Assembly (NCBI RefSeq): GCF_018324205.1
Contig: NZ_AP023356.1
Coordinates: 9,058,501-9,122,500 of the forward strand
DNA length: 64,000 nt
Direction of reading: 5' to 3'
From: Actinoplanes ianthinogenes
Lineage (GTDB): Bacteria > Actinomycetota > Actinomycetes > Mycobacteriales > Micromonosporaceae
Part shown: piece after piece, positions 52,856 through 61,210 of the stretch
Layout of the letters: every line of letters starts with the position of its first letter
How positions within the stretch are numbered: the stretch's first letter is position 1
The notes under the pieces: model-generated
Told to the model about the DNA's origin: nothing
The model's database searches: none
What the model saw: only the letters and a program-made list of their open reading frames with translations
Made by a program: the position numbers and the translations under genes

Positions 52856-53740
52856 ATGAACAACACGCTCCACGAGGTATTCAGCCAGCCCGCGACCTGG
52901 CGGCAGACCGAGTCGCTCACCGGCGACGCCCGTCGCGAGCTGGCCGCGCCCGGTGAGCGGATGCTCGTGCTCGGCTGCGGCACCTCCTGGTTCGTCGCGC
53001 AGAGCATCGCCGAGCTGCGCGAGAGCGCCGGGCTGGGGGAGACCGACGCGGTCTGCGCCTCCGAGTATGTGCCGCGCCGCCACTACGACCGGATCGTCGC
53101 GATCACCCGTTCCGGCACGTCGACCGAGGTGCTGGACGCGCTGCGCCGGGTGCCGGCCGGGGTGCGGCGGGTGGCGGTGACCGCCGTGCGCGGCGAGCCG
53201 GTCGACGGCCTCACGGATGCGCGTCTGGTGCTCGACTTCGCCGATGAGCGCAGCGTGGTGCAGACGCGGTTCCCGACCTCGGTGCTCGTGACCGTGCTCC
53301 GGGCGTACGGAAAAGGTGGGGAAAGGGTTGTCGCGGACGGTGAGGCGGCACTGGCCGCAAGCCTGCCCGCGGACCCGGGGGACGTCGACCACCTGGTGTT
53401 TCTCGGCACCGGCTGGACCGTGGGGCTGGCGCACGAGGCGGCGCTGAAGGTGCGCGAGGCGGCGCAGGCTCATGCGGAGTCCTATCCGGCGCTGGATTTC
53501 CGGCACGGGCCGGTGGCGGTGGCCGGGCCGCGGACCCTGGTCTGGTCGCTCGGCGACGTGCCGGAATCGCTCGACGAGACGGCCCGGGCGGCGGGCGCGA
53601 TCGTTTACCGCGACGATCGGCATCCGCTCGCGCAACTGGTGCTCGCCCAGCGGTTCGCGCTCGCCCTGGCGGCCCATCGCGGCCTCGACCCGGACCGGCC
53701 GCGGCTGCTCACCAGGTCCGTGGTGCTCGCCGCCCGCTGA
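52856..53740 (+). CDS. SIS-domain sugar-phosphate isomerase/deaminase (AgaS/GlmS-like)
   Basis: This 294-residue protein has two SIS domains: MLVLGCGTSWFVAQSIAELR near 36 and DHLVFLGTGWTVGLAHEAAL near 180, with the ITRSGTSTEVLDALR phosphate-binding loop. The C-terminal EAAQAHAESYPALDFRHGPV motif is typical of GlmS-type isomerases and AgaS. It would convert an amino-sugar-6-phosphate to a ketose-6-phosphate. With the neighbouring kinase and aldolase, galactosamine-6-phosphate to tagatose-6-phosphate is the best fit; fructosamine-phosphate deglycation is the alternative. Confidence 0.85.
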   Translation: MNNTLHEVFSQPATWRQTESLTGDARRELAAPGERMLVLGCGTSWFVAQSIAELRESAGLGETDAVCASEYVPRRHYDRIVAITRSGTSTEVLDALRRVPAGVRRVAVTAVRGEPVDGLTDARLVLDFADERSVVQTRFPTSVLVTVLRAYGKGGERVVADGEAALAASLPADPGDVDHLVFLGTGWTVGLAHEAALKVREAAQAHAESYPALDFRHGPVAVAGPRTLVWSLGDVPESLDETARAAGAIVYRDDRHPLAQLVLAQRFALALAAHRGLDPDRPRLLTRSVVLAAR

Positions 53741-53763
53741 GCCGGCCTTGAGCAGGGACTTCG

Positions 53764-53779
53764 CCGGGTTTTAAACCGG
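53764..53779. promoter_or_regulatory. Imperfect palindrome before the decarboxylase gene
   Basis: CCGGGTTTTAAACCGG has CCGG ends and a TTTTAAA centre, with one mismatched pair in each arm. It lies 22 bases before ATG 53802 in a 61-base gap and may be an operator or part of the promoter. Confidence 0.35.
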
Positions 53780-53801
53780 ATAGTGGTGGTATGCCGCGGG
53801 G

Positions 53802-55229
53802 ATGGACCAGGATCGGACACCCGTTCTCGAAGCGATCGAGCAGTACCGCGAGGAGGGCGACTACACGTTCGCGCTGCCCGGGCACCGGCTCGGGCGTGGC
53901 GTCGACGAGCGAACCGCCCGGGTGCTGTCGCGGGACGCTTTCGCGGCTGACGTGATCTTCGCGAAGGAGGCGGTCGGCGAGGCGGAGAAACTGTTCGCCG
54001 AGGCGGTCGGGGCGACCGACGCGGTCTTCGCCACCTGCGGGTCGAGCATCTCCATGCATACCGCGATGCTGGCGCTGCTCGGACCGGGGCGGAAGATCCT
54101 CGCCGACCGCAACGTGCACAAGTCGGTGGTCGCCTCGATGATCATGGCGGGTGCCGAGCCGGTCTGGCTGCATCCACGGTGGGATCGCGAGCGGCAGATC
54201 GCGCATCCGGCCGGCACCGGTGACGTGGCGGCGGCCCTGGACGCCGATCCGGACATCGCCGCCGTCATGATCATCACGCCTACCGAGTACGGGTGCGGCG
54301 CCGATGTGCGGGGCATTGCCGCCCTCTGCCACGGGCGGGGTGTTCCGCTGCTGGTCGACGAGGCGTGGGGAGCGCATTTCCCGTTCCATGAGGGGCTGCC
54401 GACCGCGGCGGTCGAGGCCGGCGCGGACCTGGCCGTGCAGAGCCTGCACAAGGCCGGCGGTGGCCTGTGCCAGGCGTCGATGATCCTGGTCGGCGGGGGC
54501 GACCGGGTGGATCCGGTCGACCTGCGGCTCCGGCTCGACCTGATCACCACCACCAGCCCGTCGGCACTGCTCTATGCCTCGATCGACGGGTTCCGCCGGC
54601 ACATGGTCGCCGCCGGTCAGCGGCTGCTGGACTGCGCGCTGGACCGGGCCGACCGGGTTCGGACCCGGCTGAACCGGGTCGCCGGGCTTGCCGTCATGGA
54701 CGCCTCGGTCATGCGGGAGACCGGGGTCGCCGAGTGGGATCCGCTGAAGCTCAGCATCGACGTCTCCGGGCTGGGGATCACCGGGTATCAGGCCAAGGAC
54801 TGGTTGCAGGCGGAGAAACGGCTGACCGTGCAGCTCGGCGACTCGCGGCGGGTGGTGTGCTCGCTGACCTTCGCCGACGACGAGGCTGCCGTCGAACGGC
54901 TGGCGGAGGCTTGCGAGAGTCTGGCGGCCAAGCCGCCGCAGCCGGATCGGCCGGCGCCGCATGTGCCCAAGCTGGAGAAGCTCGATCTGGAGCAGGCGAT
55001 GAATCCGCGGGAGGCGTTCTTCGCGCGTACCGAGCAGGTGGCGGATCCGGTGGGGCGGATCAGCGCCGAGATGATCAGTCCGTATCCGCCGGGGGTGCCG
55101 GCGATCCTGCCCGGGGAGCGGTTCACCGGGGAGGTGGTCGAGTACCTGCGGGCCGGGCTGGCGGCCGGGATGGTGCTGCCCGACGCGGCCGACCCCGAAC
55201 TGGCGACCTTCCGCGTCGTGCGGCACTGA
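53802..55229 (+). CDS. PLP-dependent Orn/Lys/Arg decarboxylase family protein
   Basis: This 475-residue fold-type I enzyme shows the family pattern: DYTFALPGHRLGRGV, then GATDAVFATCGSSISMHTAM, then LLVDEAWGAHFPFHEGLP, then the PLP-lysine motif AVQSLHKAGGGLCQASMI near 220. The small C-terminal domain is present (ISPYPPGVPAILPGER near 430). It lacks the long wing domain of the biodegradative enzymes, so it belongs to the short SpeA-like group. It would decarboxylate a basic amino acid to a polyamine precursor. No other polyamine genes are nearby. Confidence 0.88.
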   Translation: MDQDRTPVLEAIEQYREEGDYTFALPGHRLGRGVDERTARVLSRDAFAADVIFAKEAVGEAEKLFAEAVGATDAVFATCGSSISMHTAMLALLGPGRKILADRNVHKSVVASMIMAGAEPVWLHPRWDRERQIAHPAGTGDVAAALDADPDIAAVMIITPTEYGCGADVRGIAALCHGRGVPLLVDEAWGAHFPFHEGLPTAAVEAGADLAVQSLHKAGGGLCQASMILVGGGDRVDPVDLRLRLDLITTTSPSALLYASIDGFRRHMVAAGQRLLDCALDRADRVRTRLNRVAGLAVMDASVMRETGVAEWDPLKLSIDVSGLGITGYQAKDWLQAEKRLTVQLGDSRRVVCSLTFADDEAAVERLAEACESLAAKPPQPDRPAPHVPKLEKLDLEQAMNPREAFFARTEQVADPVGRISAEMISPYPPGVPAILPGERFTGEVVEYLRAGLAAGMVLPDAADPELATFRVVRH

Positions 55230-55241
55230 CAAGGCGGGTCC

Positions 55242-56186
55242 TCACATCCAGCCGCGGCCGATGATCGGGCCGCCTCCGGTCGGATAGTCCCAGTCCGGCT
55301 TGCCGGAATACCAGTCCTGGTGCCGGTTCCACCGCAGGTCGCCGTTCTTGTCGACCATGTAGAGGCCGCCGTCGTAGGCGTTGCCGTCGTTCCAGTCGAC
55401 TCCGGCCGACTGCACCGTCTGATAGCCGTACGGCCCGCCGTACCAGCCCGCTCCGATGACCCTGCCGGGGTTGGCCGCCCAGTTGTTGCTGGCGCCGCCA
55501 TCCGGGTCCGTGTACCGGTACCAGCGCATGGTGCCGGTGTTGTCGACGGCGTAGAACGTGCCGGTGGCCGCTGCGGTGACGTACTGGAACCCGCCCCAGC
55601 CGACCCCGATCCGGCGGCCGCTGTTGGCGGCCCAGTAGCCGCCCTCACCGGGCACCCCGAGGTACTTGTGCCAGAACAACTGCCCCGACGAGTCGATCGT
55701 GTAGAAGACGTTGCCGTGGCGGTCCGGCGTGGAGAGGTTGCAGCCGCCGCTGAACACCTTGCTGAGATTGGCCCACCCGGCGGCGCTCGTCGTGGCGATC
55801 CGCACGGCCGCCCCGCTGTTCGCCCACGATCGCGGGCCGGCCTTCCAGTAGTAGCCGTACACACCGGAGCTGTTGACGCAGACGTAAATGTTGTCGTAGG
55901 TATAGGCGACGCCGCACGAGGCGATCGAGCTGAACGACTCGAAACCGCTGCCGTTGGAGGACGGCCCGATGAAGCTGCCCAGCCCGGTCTGCCAGTTGTA
56001 CTGGTAATACATGAGCATCGCGCCGCCCGGCGTCACGATGTTCAGATTGCCGTTCTGCCCCACGACGACAAGGTTCTTCGTCCGTGCCGCGCGTGCCGCA
56101 CGTACGGTGCCCGGCAGCGCCAGTCCGGCGGCCGCTCCTGTCGCGGCACTGAGTTTGAGCAGCGACCGCCGCGTCATCGTTGTCAT
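55242..56186 (-). CDS. Tat-exported tachylectin-like beta-propeller protein
   Basis: This 314-residue protein has a twin-arginine signal (TRRSLLKLSAATG) and five tachylectin-2-like blades. The clearest repeats are TIDSSGQLFWHKYLG, AVDNTGTMRWYRYTD and MVDKNGDLRWNRHQDW, each followed by a GR(R/V)IG-GW loop. Tachylectin-2 uses this fold to bind N-acetylglucosamine/galactosamine. Folding before export via Tat fits a cofactor-free but stable propeller. ATG 56186 has GGGAGG upstream. It is convergent with the decarboxylase gene and downstream of the NB-ARC gene in the same direction. Confidence 0.86.
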   Translation of the reverse strand: MTTMTRRSLLKLSAATGAAAGLALPGTVRAARAARTKNLVVVGQNGNLNIVTPGGAMLMYYQYNWQTGLGSFIGPSSNGSGFESFSSIASCGVAYTYDNIYVCVNSSGVYGYYWKAGPRSWANSGAAVRIATTSAAGWANLSKVFSGGCNLSTPDRHGNVFYTIDSSGQLFWHKYLGVPGEGGYWAANSGRRIGVGWGGFQYVTAAATGTFYAVDNTGTMRWYRYTDPDGGASNNWAANPGRVIGAGWYGGPYGYQTVQSAGVDWNDGNAYDGGLYMVDKNGDLRWNRHQDWYSGKPDWDYPTGGGPIIGRGWM

Positions 56187-56290
56187 GTGTCCTCCCGTGA
56201 TGCGTTGGCTGAACTGCCGTCGAGTGTCGGGCGCCGCTGCGTGCCGATGGTCTGCTTCGGACGATTTAGGACGCCGTCCGGAGGGCGGCG

Positions 56291-58891
56291 CTATCGCCGT
56301 GCGGAACCCAGCGAGGCAAGCCGGACGCGGATCTGGTCGGCGGCCGCGGGCATGTCGAGGTCGGTGTACAGCTCGACGGCGTGCTGGTAGTCCTGCCGGG
56401 CGAGCAGGTGCTCACCCAGGGCTTGGTGGACGGCGCCGAGACCGGCACGGGCAAGTGCCTGCTGGTGGCGGGCACCGATGGTGACGGCGAGGGCCAGGGC
56501 GGCACCGAAGTGATGGCGGGCATCCTCGAGGCGACCGGCGCGGTGGCTGGTCTCGGCGAGCCCGTGCAGCGCCCATGCCTGGCCGCATCGGTCGCCGATC
56601 TCCCGGAAGACGGCCAGGGCCTGTCGATGATGGTCGGTCGCCGAGCCGTCGTCACCGACGTAGGCGTAATAGCTGCCCAGGCAATTCAGCGCGGCCGCTT
56701 CACCCGTACGGTCGCCGAGCCGGCGGGACAGGGGCAGAGCCTGGTGGAAGTGGTCACCTGCCCGCTGATACGCACCGGTCCAGAGGTCTCCGATCCCGGC
56801 GCCGATCAGCGCGAACTCCTCACCGGCGAGGTTGCCGGTCCGCCGGCTGCCGGCAAGTGCCTGCGCGAGGTGGTCCAAGCCCGCCGGAGACCCCCAGCGG
56901 GCCTCCGCGATGCCGAGATTGGTCAGCGCCCTCGCCTCGACGACGTGGTCGCCGGACTGCCGGCACAGGAGTACGGCCTGCTCGAAGTGGTCGATCGCGG
57001 ACGCGTAGTGACCCGACTGGGCGTCGATCTCGCCCAGGCTGTTCCGCGCGAGGGCCTGACCGAGTGCGTCACCGGCTTGCCGGTGCAGGTGCAGCGCCCG
57101 GCGAAAGTGTTCGACGGCCCGCCCCGGCTGGTTCTGCTGGAGGTCCACGATGCCGAGATTGTTCACCGCGTACGCCTTCGCGGTCGCGTCGTCCACGTCG
57201 TCGGCGGCGCGAAGGGCATGGGTGAAGATGATCCGGGCTTCGGTGGGGTGCCCTGCGATCAGGTAGCGGAACAGCGTCCTGGACAGCTGGACGGTGTGAG
57301 TGGGCCAGCCATGGGTGGCGGTGTGGACGGCGACGGCCACCAGGGCGGGTCGTTCGGTGTTCAGCCACCGGAGGGCGCCGGCCGGGTCGGCCCAGGTCCG
57401 GGGCGACGGGCCGGCCGGGGCGATCCGGGGCCGCCAGTGCGTCTCGGTGGGATGCAGCGTGCTCATGGCCGCGGCGGCCGTGGCGAGGTAGTGGTCGAAC
57501 ACGCGGGTCAGGGCGGCACGGCGGGCGGGTGGGCGGTCCTCGTCGTGTGCCTTGGTGATGGCGTACGTCCGGACGAGGCCGTGGAAGCCGTACCGGCCCG
57601 GTGCGGTTTGGTGCAGCAGGTGGTCGCGGTGCAGGTGGTCGAGGTCGGCCTGGGCGGTGGGCACGTCGGTGCCGGCCAGGGCCGCGGCGGCGTGGACGTC
57701 CAAGTCCGGGCCCGGGTGCAGGGCGAGTAACCGCAGCAGGCGCTGCCGGCCGGTCGGCAGGTGCTGGTAGGACATGTGCAGGGCGACGTCGACGCCGGTG
57801 TCCAGGCGCCGCTGATGGTGGCGCTCGTCCAGCCGATCGGCGTGGTCGCGCAACGTCCAGCCCGGTGTGCGGCGGATGTGCCCGGCAACCAGGCCGAGAG
57901 CCAGGGGCAGATATCCGCAGCGCCGGGCGATGCGGGCCGTGGCCTGCGGATCGTCGCGCACGTGACCGTCGGGGACGGCCCGGGTCAGGTACGCCATGGC
58001 CTCGCCCGGGGCGAACACGTGGACGGACAGATGGGTCGCGCGGCGCAGAGCGGTCAGCCGGCGCCGGCTGGTGACCAGGGTGAGGCAGCCCGGGGTGTTC
58101 GGCAGCAACGGGCGGATCTGCTCGTCGGTGGCGGCGTTGTCCAGCACCGCGAGGGTCCGGGTGCCGGCCAGCCGGGCGCGATAGGCGGCGACCCGCGCGT
58201 CCAGGGCGTGCGGAATCTGCTGCCCGGACATCCCGAGCAGACGAAGGAACCCGTCGAGGACGGCGGCCGGCTCGGCCGGTGGCTGGGCCGGGTCGGAGCC
58301 GAACCCGCGGAGATCGACGAACAACACCCGCTCGAACGGCTGCTCGTGGTGGAGCAGGTGGCCGGCGTGGACGGCGAGCCGGGTCTTGCCGACCCCGGGC
58401 ATCCCCTCGATCGCGGCGATCACCTCCGCGTCCGCCCGGCCCGCCACCTGGCGGAGCCGGTCGAGTTCGGCGGCGCGGCCGGTGAATCCAGGTAGATCCG
58501 GCGGCAAGCTGTCCTGCACCCGGACCTGGGAAACCGCCTCGATCTCGCCGCCGACGACACGCAGGGCCTGACGCCACGCCGCCGCGTATCCGGCGTCGGG
58601 ATGCAGCGCCTCGACCACCGCGACCACCAGATCGGGATCCAGCCGCCGCCGGCCGGGCCGGAAGCAGTAGGCGACGGTGGATTTGGACACCAGTTCGCCG
58701 GCCGGCCGACCGGCCGAGGTCCAGGCCGCATCGACCCGGCACTTGATCGTCTCGTAGGAGGGACTCCCGGCCCAGACCTTCAACCGGCGCAGCGTTCCGA
58801 CCAGATCGTCGAGGCTGGCGGCCGGCGCCGGGTCGGGTGGTCCGGTAAACGCGTCTCCCGGCGTGCTCGGTGCGTTCTCGACCCGCCGCAT
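56291..58891 (-). CDS. NB-ARC-TPR STAND ATPase with N-terminal helix-turn-helix-like domain
   Basis: This 866-residue protein starts with an XRE-like domain common in actinomycete STAND proteins (VSKSTVAYCFRPGRRRLDPD near 70). An NB-ARC ATPase follows with Walker A EGMPGVGKTRLAVHAGHL near 170, Walker B TLAVLDNAATD, and sensor TLVTSRRRL. A winged-helix region is next, then about seven TPRs from about 560 (YAVNNLGIVDLQQNQPGRAV and similar). The layout matches AfsR-like regulators without the SARP domain. It probably oligomerises on a signal sensed by the TPRs. The output is not known. Confidence 0.88.
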   Translation of the reverse strand: MRRVENAPSTPGDAFTGPPDPAPAASLDDLVGTLRRLKVWAGSPSYETIKCRVDAAWTSAGRPAGELVSKSTVAYCFRPGRRRLDPDLVVAVVEALHPDAGYAAAWRQALRVVGGEIEAVSQVRVQDSLPPDLPGFTGRAAELDRLRQVAGRADAEVIAAIEGMPGVGKTRLAVHAGHLLHHEQPFERVLFVDLRGFGSDPAQPPAEPAAVLDGFLRLLGMSGQQIPHALDARVAAYRARLAGTRTLAVLDNAATDEQIRPLLPNTPGCLTLVTSRRRLTALRRATHLSVHVFAPGEAMAYLTRAVPDGHVRDDPQATARIARRCGYLPLALGLVAGHIRRTPGWTLRDHADRLDERHHQRRLDTGVDVALHMSYQHLPTGRQRLLRLLALHPGPDLDVHAAAALAGTDVPTAQADLDHLHRDHLLHQTAPGRYGFHGLVRTYAITKAHDEDRPPARRAALTRVFDHYLATAAAAMSTLHPTETHWRPRIAPAGPSPRTWADPAGALRWLNTERPALVAVAVHTATHGWPTHTVQLSRTLFRYLIAGHPTEARIIFTHALRAADDVDDATAKAYAVNNLGIVDLQQNQPGRAVEHFRRALHLHRQAGDALGQALARNSLGEIDAQSGHYASAIDHFEQAVLLCRQSGDHVVEARALTNLGIAEARWGSPAGLDHLAQALAGSRRTGNLAGEEFALIGAGIGDLWTGAYQRAGDHFHQALPLSRRLGDRTGEAAALNCLGSYYAYVGDDGSATDHHRQALAVFREIGDRCGQAWALHGLAETSHRAGRLEDARHHFGAALALAVTIGARHQQALARAGLGAVHQALGEHLLARQDYQHAVELYTDLDMPAAADQIRVRLASLGSARR

Positions 58892-58932
58892 CGTCCATCC
58901 CCATCAGCAATGTTCGATGGGGTCCAGGCTAG

Positions 58933-59187
58933 CTAATCGCCGCGGATCTCGGCGGGGACCTCGTCCCACGGGATCTCGGCCGAGTCGCGGCGCAGGACCA
59001 GGCGGGCGAAATGCTCCAGCAGCCACGGGCCGCGCACCTCGTCCCGCTCATAACCGAGCAGGCGTCCCCAGGGCCCCTTCACCACGACGACCGCGGTGAT
59101 CCGCATGGTGTCCGGGTCGACCACGATGTCGGCGATCCGGCCCCGGCCCGCGACCACCTTGCCCAGCACGTCACTAGCTCTCATCAC
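58933..59187 (-). CDS. PRC-barrel domain protein
   Basis: This 84-residue protein has a PRC-barrel: RASDVLGKVVAGRGRIADIV then DTMRITAVVVVKGPWGRL. It starts with GTG 59187 or ATG 59184, inside the end of the upstream PRC gene (14-base overlap), and is the last gene of the MFS-NRAMP run. PRC barrels bind proteins or small ligands. Its coupling to a metal transporter suggests a regulatory partner. Confidence 0.75.
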   Translation of the reverse strand: MMRASDVLGKVVAGRGRIADIVVDPDTMRITAVVVVKGPWGRLLGYERDEVRGPWLLEHFARLVLRRDSAEIPWDEVPAEIRGD

Positions 59188-59530
59188 GCGCTCCCGGGAT
59201 CCGGTCGATCAGGTGCTCGCGCAGCCAGCCCTCCAGCGGCGGCTCGACGAGCAGCTCCCGCCGCACGCTCAGCTCGACCGCGCTGGTCACCCGGGCGATC
59301 AGGTCCACCGGGACGCGGATCGGTGGCTGATCGGGTGGCTCCGACATCCGGCGGGCGACCGCGGCGATCCACCGTCCCAGGGCGCCGCCGATCCGTTCCC
59401 CCAGCGCCTGCTGGCCGCAGAGGAGCGCGACGACCGTACCGTCAATGATCTCGATGTCGTCGATCTTGCCGACGGGCTCGCCGTCGGCGTCGACGATCTG
59501 CCGGTCCAACAGGTCGAATCCGATCAGCAC
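59174..59530 (-). CDS. PRC-barrel-like protein coupled to the NRAMP gene
   Basis: This 118-residue protein begins LIGFDLLDRQIVDADGEPVG then KIDDIEIIDGTVVALLCGQQ, a PRC-barrel strand pattern, with a helical tail (EGWLREHLIDRIPG). GTG 59530 lies one base after the NRAMP stop, so translation is probably coupled. It and the next PRC gene always read with the transporter. Confidence 0.75.
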   Translation of the reverse strand: MLIGFDLLDRQIVDADGEPVGKIDDIEIIDGTVVALLCGQQALGERIGGALGRWIAAVARRMSEPPDQPPIRVPVDLIARVTSAVELSVRRELLVEPPLEGWLREHLIDRIPGARDES

Positions 59531-59531
59531 G

Positions 59532-60764
59532 TCAGCCTCCGCCCATCCGGGTGACGATCATGAGGGGGATCGCGGCCAGGGCCGCGACGAGGACCACGAT
59601 CAGGTACACCGTGCCGAGCCCGTTCGCGAGCCGGCCGTTGATCCGGTCGCCGAGGTAGCCGCGGTCGTTGGCGACGACCAGGATCGGCAGGTACGTCAGC
59701 GGCAGCGCCACCGCACTGAACACCAGGGTGTACTCGGTCAGCTGGATCGGGTCGATGCTGGTGAACAGCACTGCGACCCCGGCCAGGATGCCGATCATGA
59801 CGACCGTGTGGAAGCGGGCGGCGTCGCGGGGCTTGCGCAGCTTGCCCCAGTTCCACCCGAAGTACTGCGCCACGGTGTAGCCGGTGGACAGTCCGGTCTC
59901 CATCGCCGCCCCGAACGTCGCCGCGAAGAACCCGAGGATCGCCGCGGCCAGGCCCAGCTTGCCGAGCGCGATCGCGGCCGGCATCGCCACCTGCGACAGC
60001 GAGTCCACCGACATGTCCAGCGGGTGGAAGACCGTCGCCGAGGTGAGCATCAGGGTGAAGGCGAGCAGCCCGCCGAGCGGGAAGCCGACGAACACGTTGA
60101 TCCGCGACGTCAGCAGGTCCCTGCTGGTCCAGCGTTCCTCGACCGCGCCGGAGGAGAAGAAGAAGACTTCGTACGGCGTGAGCGCCGACGCGAACAACGC
60201 CACCGCCATGAACCAGTACGTCCCCCAGTCCTCGCCGCTGGGCGGCCCCGGATGCGTGGCCTGGTGCAGCAGCTCCGCGCCGTCGGCGGGCAGCCGGAAG
60301 TAGGCGATCGCGAACACCACGAGCACCAGCCCGGTCAGCCCGAACACGTTCTCCAGCAGCGAGAACTTGACCCGCCACAGCGCCGCCCAGAGCACGAACG
60401 CGACCACCGGTACCCAGAGCAGGTAGTGCACGCTGGTCGCCAGTTGCAGTGCCAGGCCGACACCGCCGATCTCGGCGCCCAGCGTCAGCACCGTGACCAG
60501 CAGCGAGCCGGCCAGGTTGGCGAGCGCCACGCGCGGGCCGAGACGCTCGCGGACCAGGTCGAACACGGGACGGCCGCTGACCGCGCTGACCCGGCCGGCC
60601 ATCTCCGCGTACACGCAGATGCCGACCACGCCGACCACCAGCACCCAGGCGTGCGCGAGGCCGAACCGGGCGCCGGCCTCGGCGTTCGCGACGATGTCAC
60701 CGATGTCGACGAACCCGCCGATCGCGGTGAGGATGCCGAGGGCTATCGCGAAGAAGCGCTTCAT
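59532..60764 (-). CDS. NRAMP-related metal transporter with altered metal-site motifs
   Basis: This 410-residue protein has about eleven membrane helices in the NRAMP arrangement. The TM1 motif, normally DPGN, reads DIGD (GFVDIGDIVANAEAG). The TM6 motif, normally MPHN, reads TPYE (ALTPYEVFFFSSG). The metal-binding Met is thus replaced by Thr, as in NRAMP-related magnesium or other hard-metal transporters, so Mn/Fe selectivity is doubtful. ATG 60764 overlaps the stop of the upstream small membrane protein by four bases. Two PRC-barrel genes follow. Confidence 0.83.
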   Translation of the reverse strand: MKRFFAIALGILTAIGGFVDIGDIVANAEAGARFGLAHAWVLVVGVVGICVYAEMAGRVSAVSGRPVFDLVRERLGPRVALANLAGSLLVTVLTLGAEIGGVGLALQLATSVHYLLWVPVVAFVLWAALWRVKFSLLENVFGLTGLVLVVFAIAYFRLPADGAELLHQATHPGPPSGEDWGTYWFMAVALFASALTPYEVFFFSSGAVEERWTSRDLLTSRINVFVGFPLGGLLAFTLMLTSATVFHPLDMSVDSLSQVAMPAAIALGKLGLAAAILGFFAATFGAAMETGLSTGYTVAQYFGWNWGKLRKPRDAARFHTVVMIGILAGVAVLFTSIDPIQLTEYTLVFSAVALPLTYLPILVVANDRGYLGDRINGRLANGLGTVYLIVVLVAALAAIPLMIVTRMGGG

Positions 60765-61210
60765 GCGTACGCCTCGACGAACTGCCGCAGCTTCCCGGCG
60801 AGGTCGCCGAGCCGGCCGGCGGAGAGTTCCCGGGTCTGATCGTCGTCGGCCGTGCTGGCGTCCCCGAGCGCCACCACCGCCTGCCCCAGCAGCGGACTCA
60901 ACTCGTCACGCAGCCTCCTCGACGCCTCGTCGGGCGGCCCCTGGGCGGCGAACTTCTGCTGCGCCCCGGCCAGCCCTTTCGTCGCGTCGGCATAGGCCGC
61001 CGTGCTGAACGCCCCGGTCACCCGCCCGGCGAGCTGCTGCTCGGCCACCAGCCGCCCGGTCTGCGCGGCGTCGTGGGCGGACTCGGCCACCTGCACCATC
61101 GTGCGCGCATAGTGCTGGTAACTCTCCGGCCGGACCAGTTGATGGGCGAGCCCCAGCCACACGATCACCACCGCGCCGGCGGCGATCGCCACTCTTCCGC
61201 TACCTGTCAC
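60761..61210 (-). CDS. Small membrane-anchored hypothetical protein
   Basis: This 149-residue protein has one N-terminal membrane helix (VAIAAGAVVIVWLGLAHQLV) and a helical extracytoplasmic region (HYARTMVQVAESAHDAAQTG and so on) without recognised motifs. GTG 61210 lies inside the end of the MFS gene (11-base overlap), and its stop overlaps the NRAMP start by four bases. It is therefore part of this operon and may be a transporter accessory. Confidence 0.65.
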   Translation of the reverse strand: MTGSGRVAIAAGAVVIVWLGLAHQLVRPESYQHYARTMVQVAESAHDAAQTGRLVAEQQLAGRVTGAFSTAAYADATKGLAGAQQKFAAQGPPDEASRRLRDELSPLLGQAVVALGDASTADDDQTRELSAGRLGDLAGKLRQFVEAYA

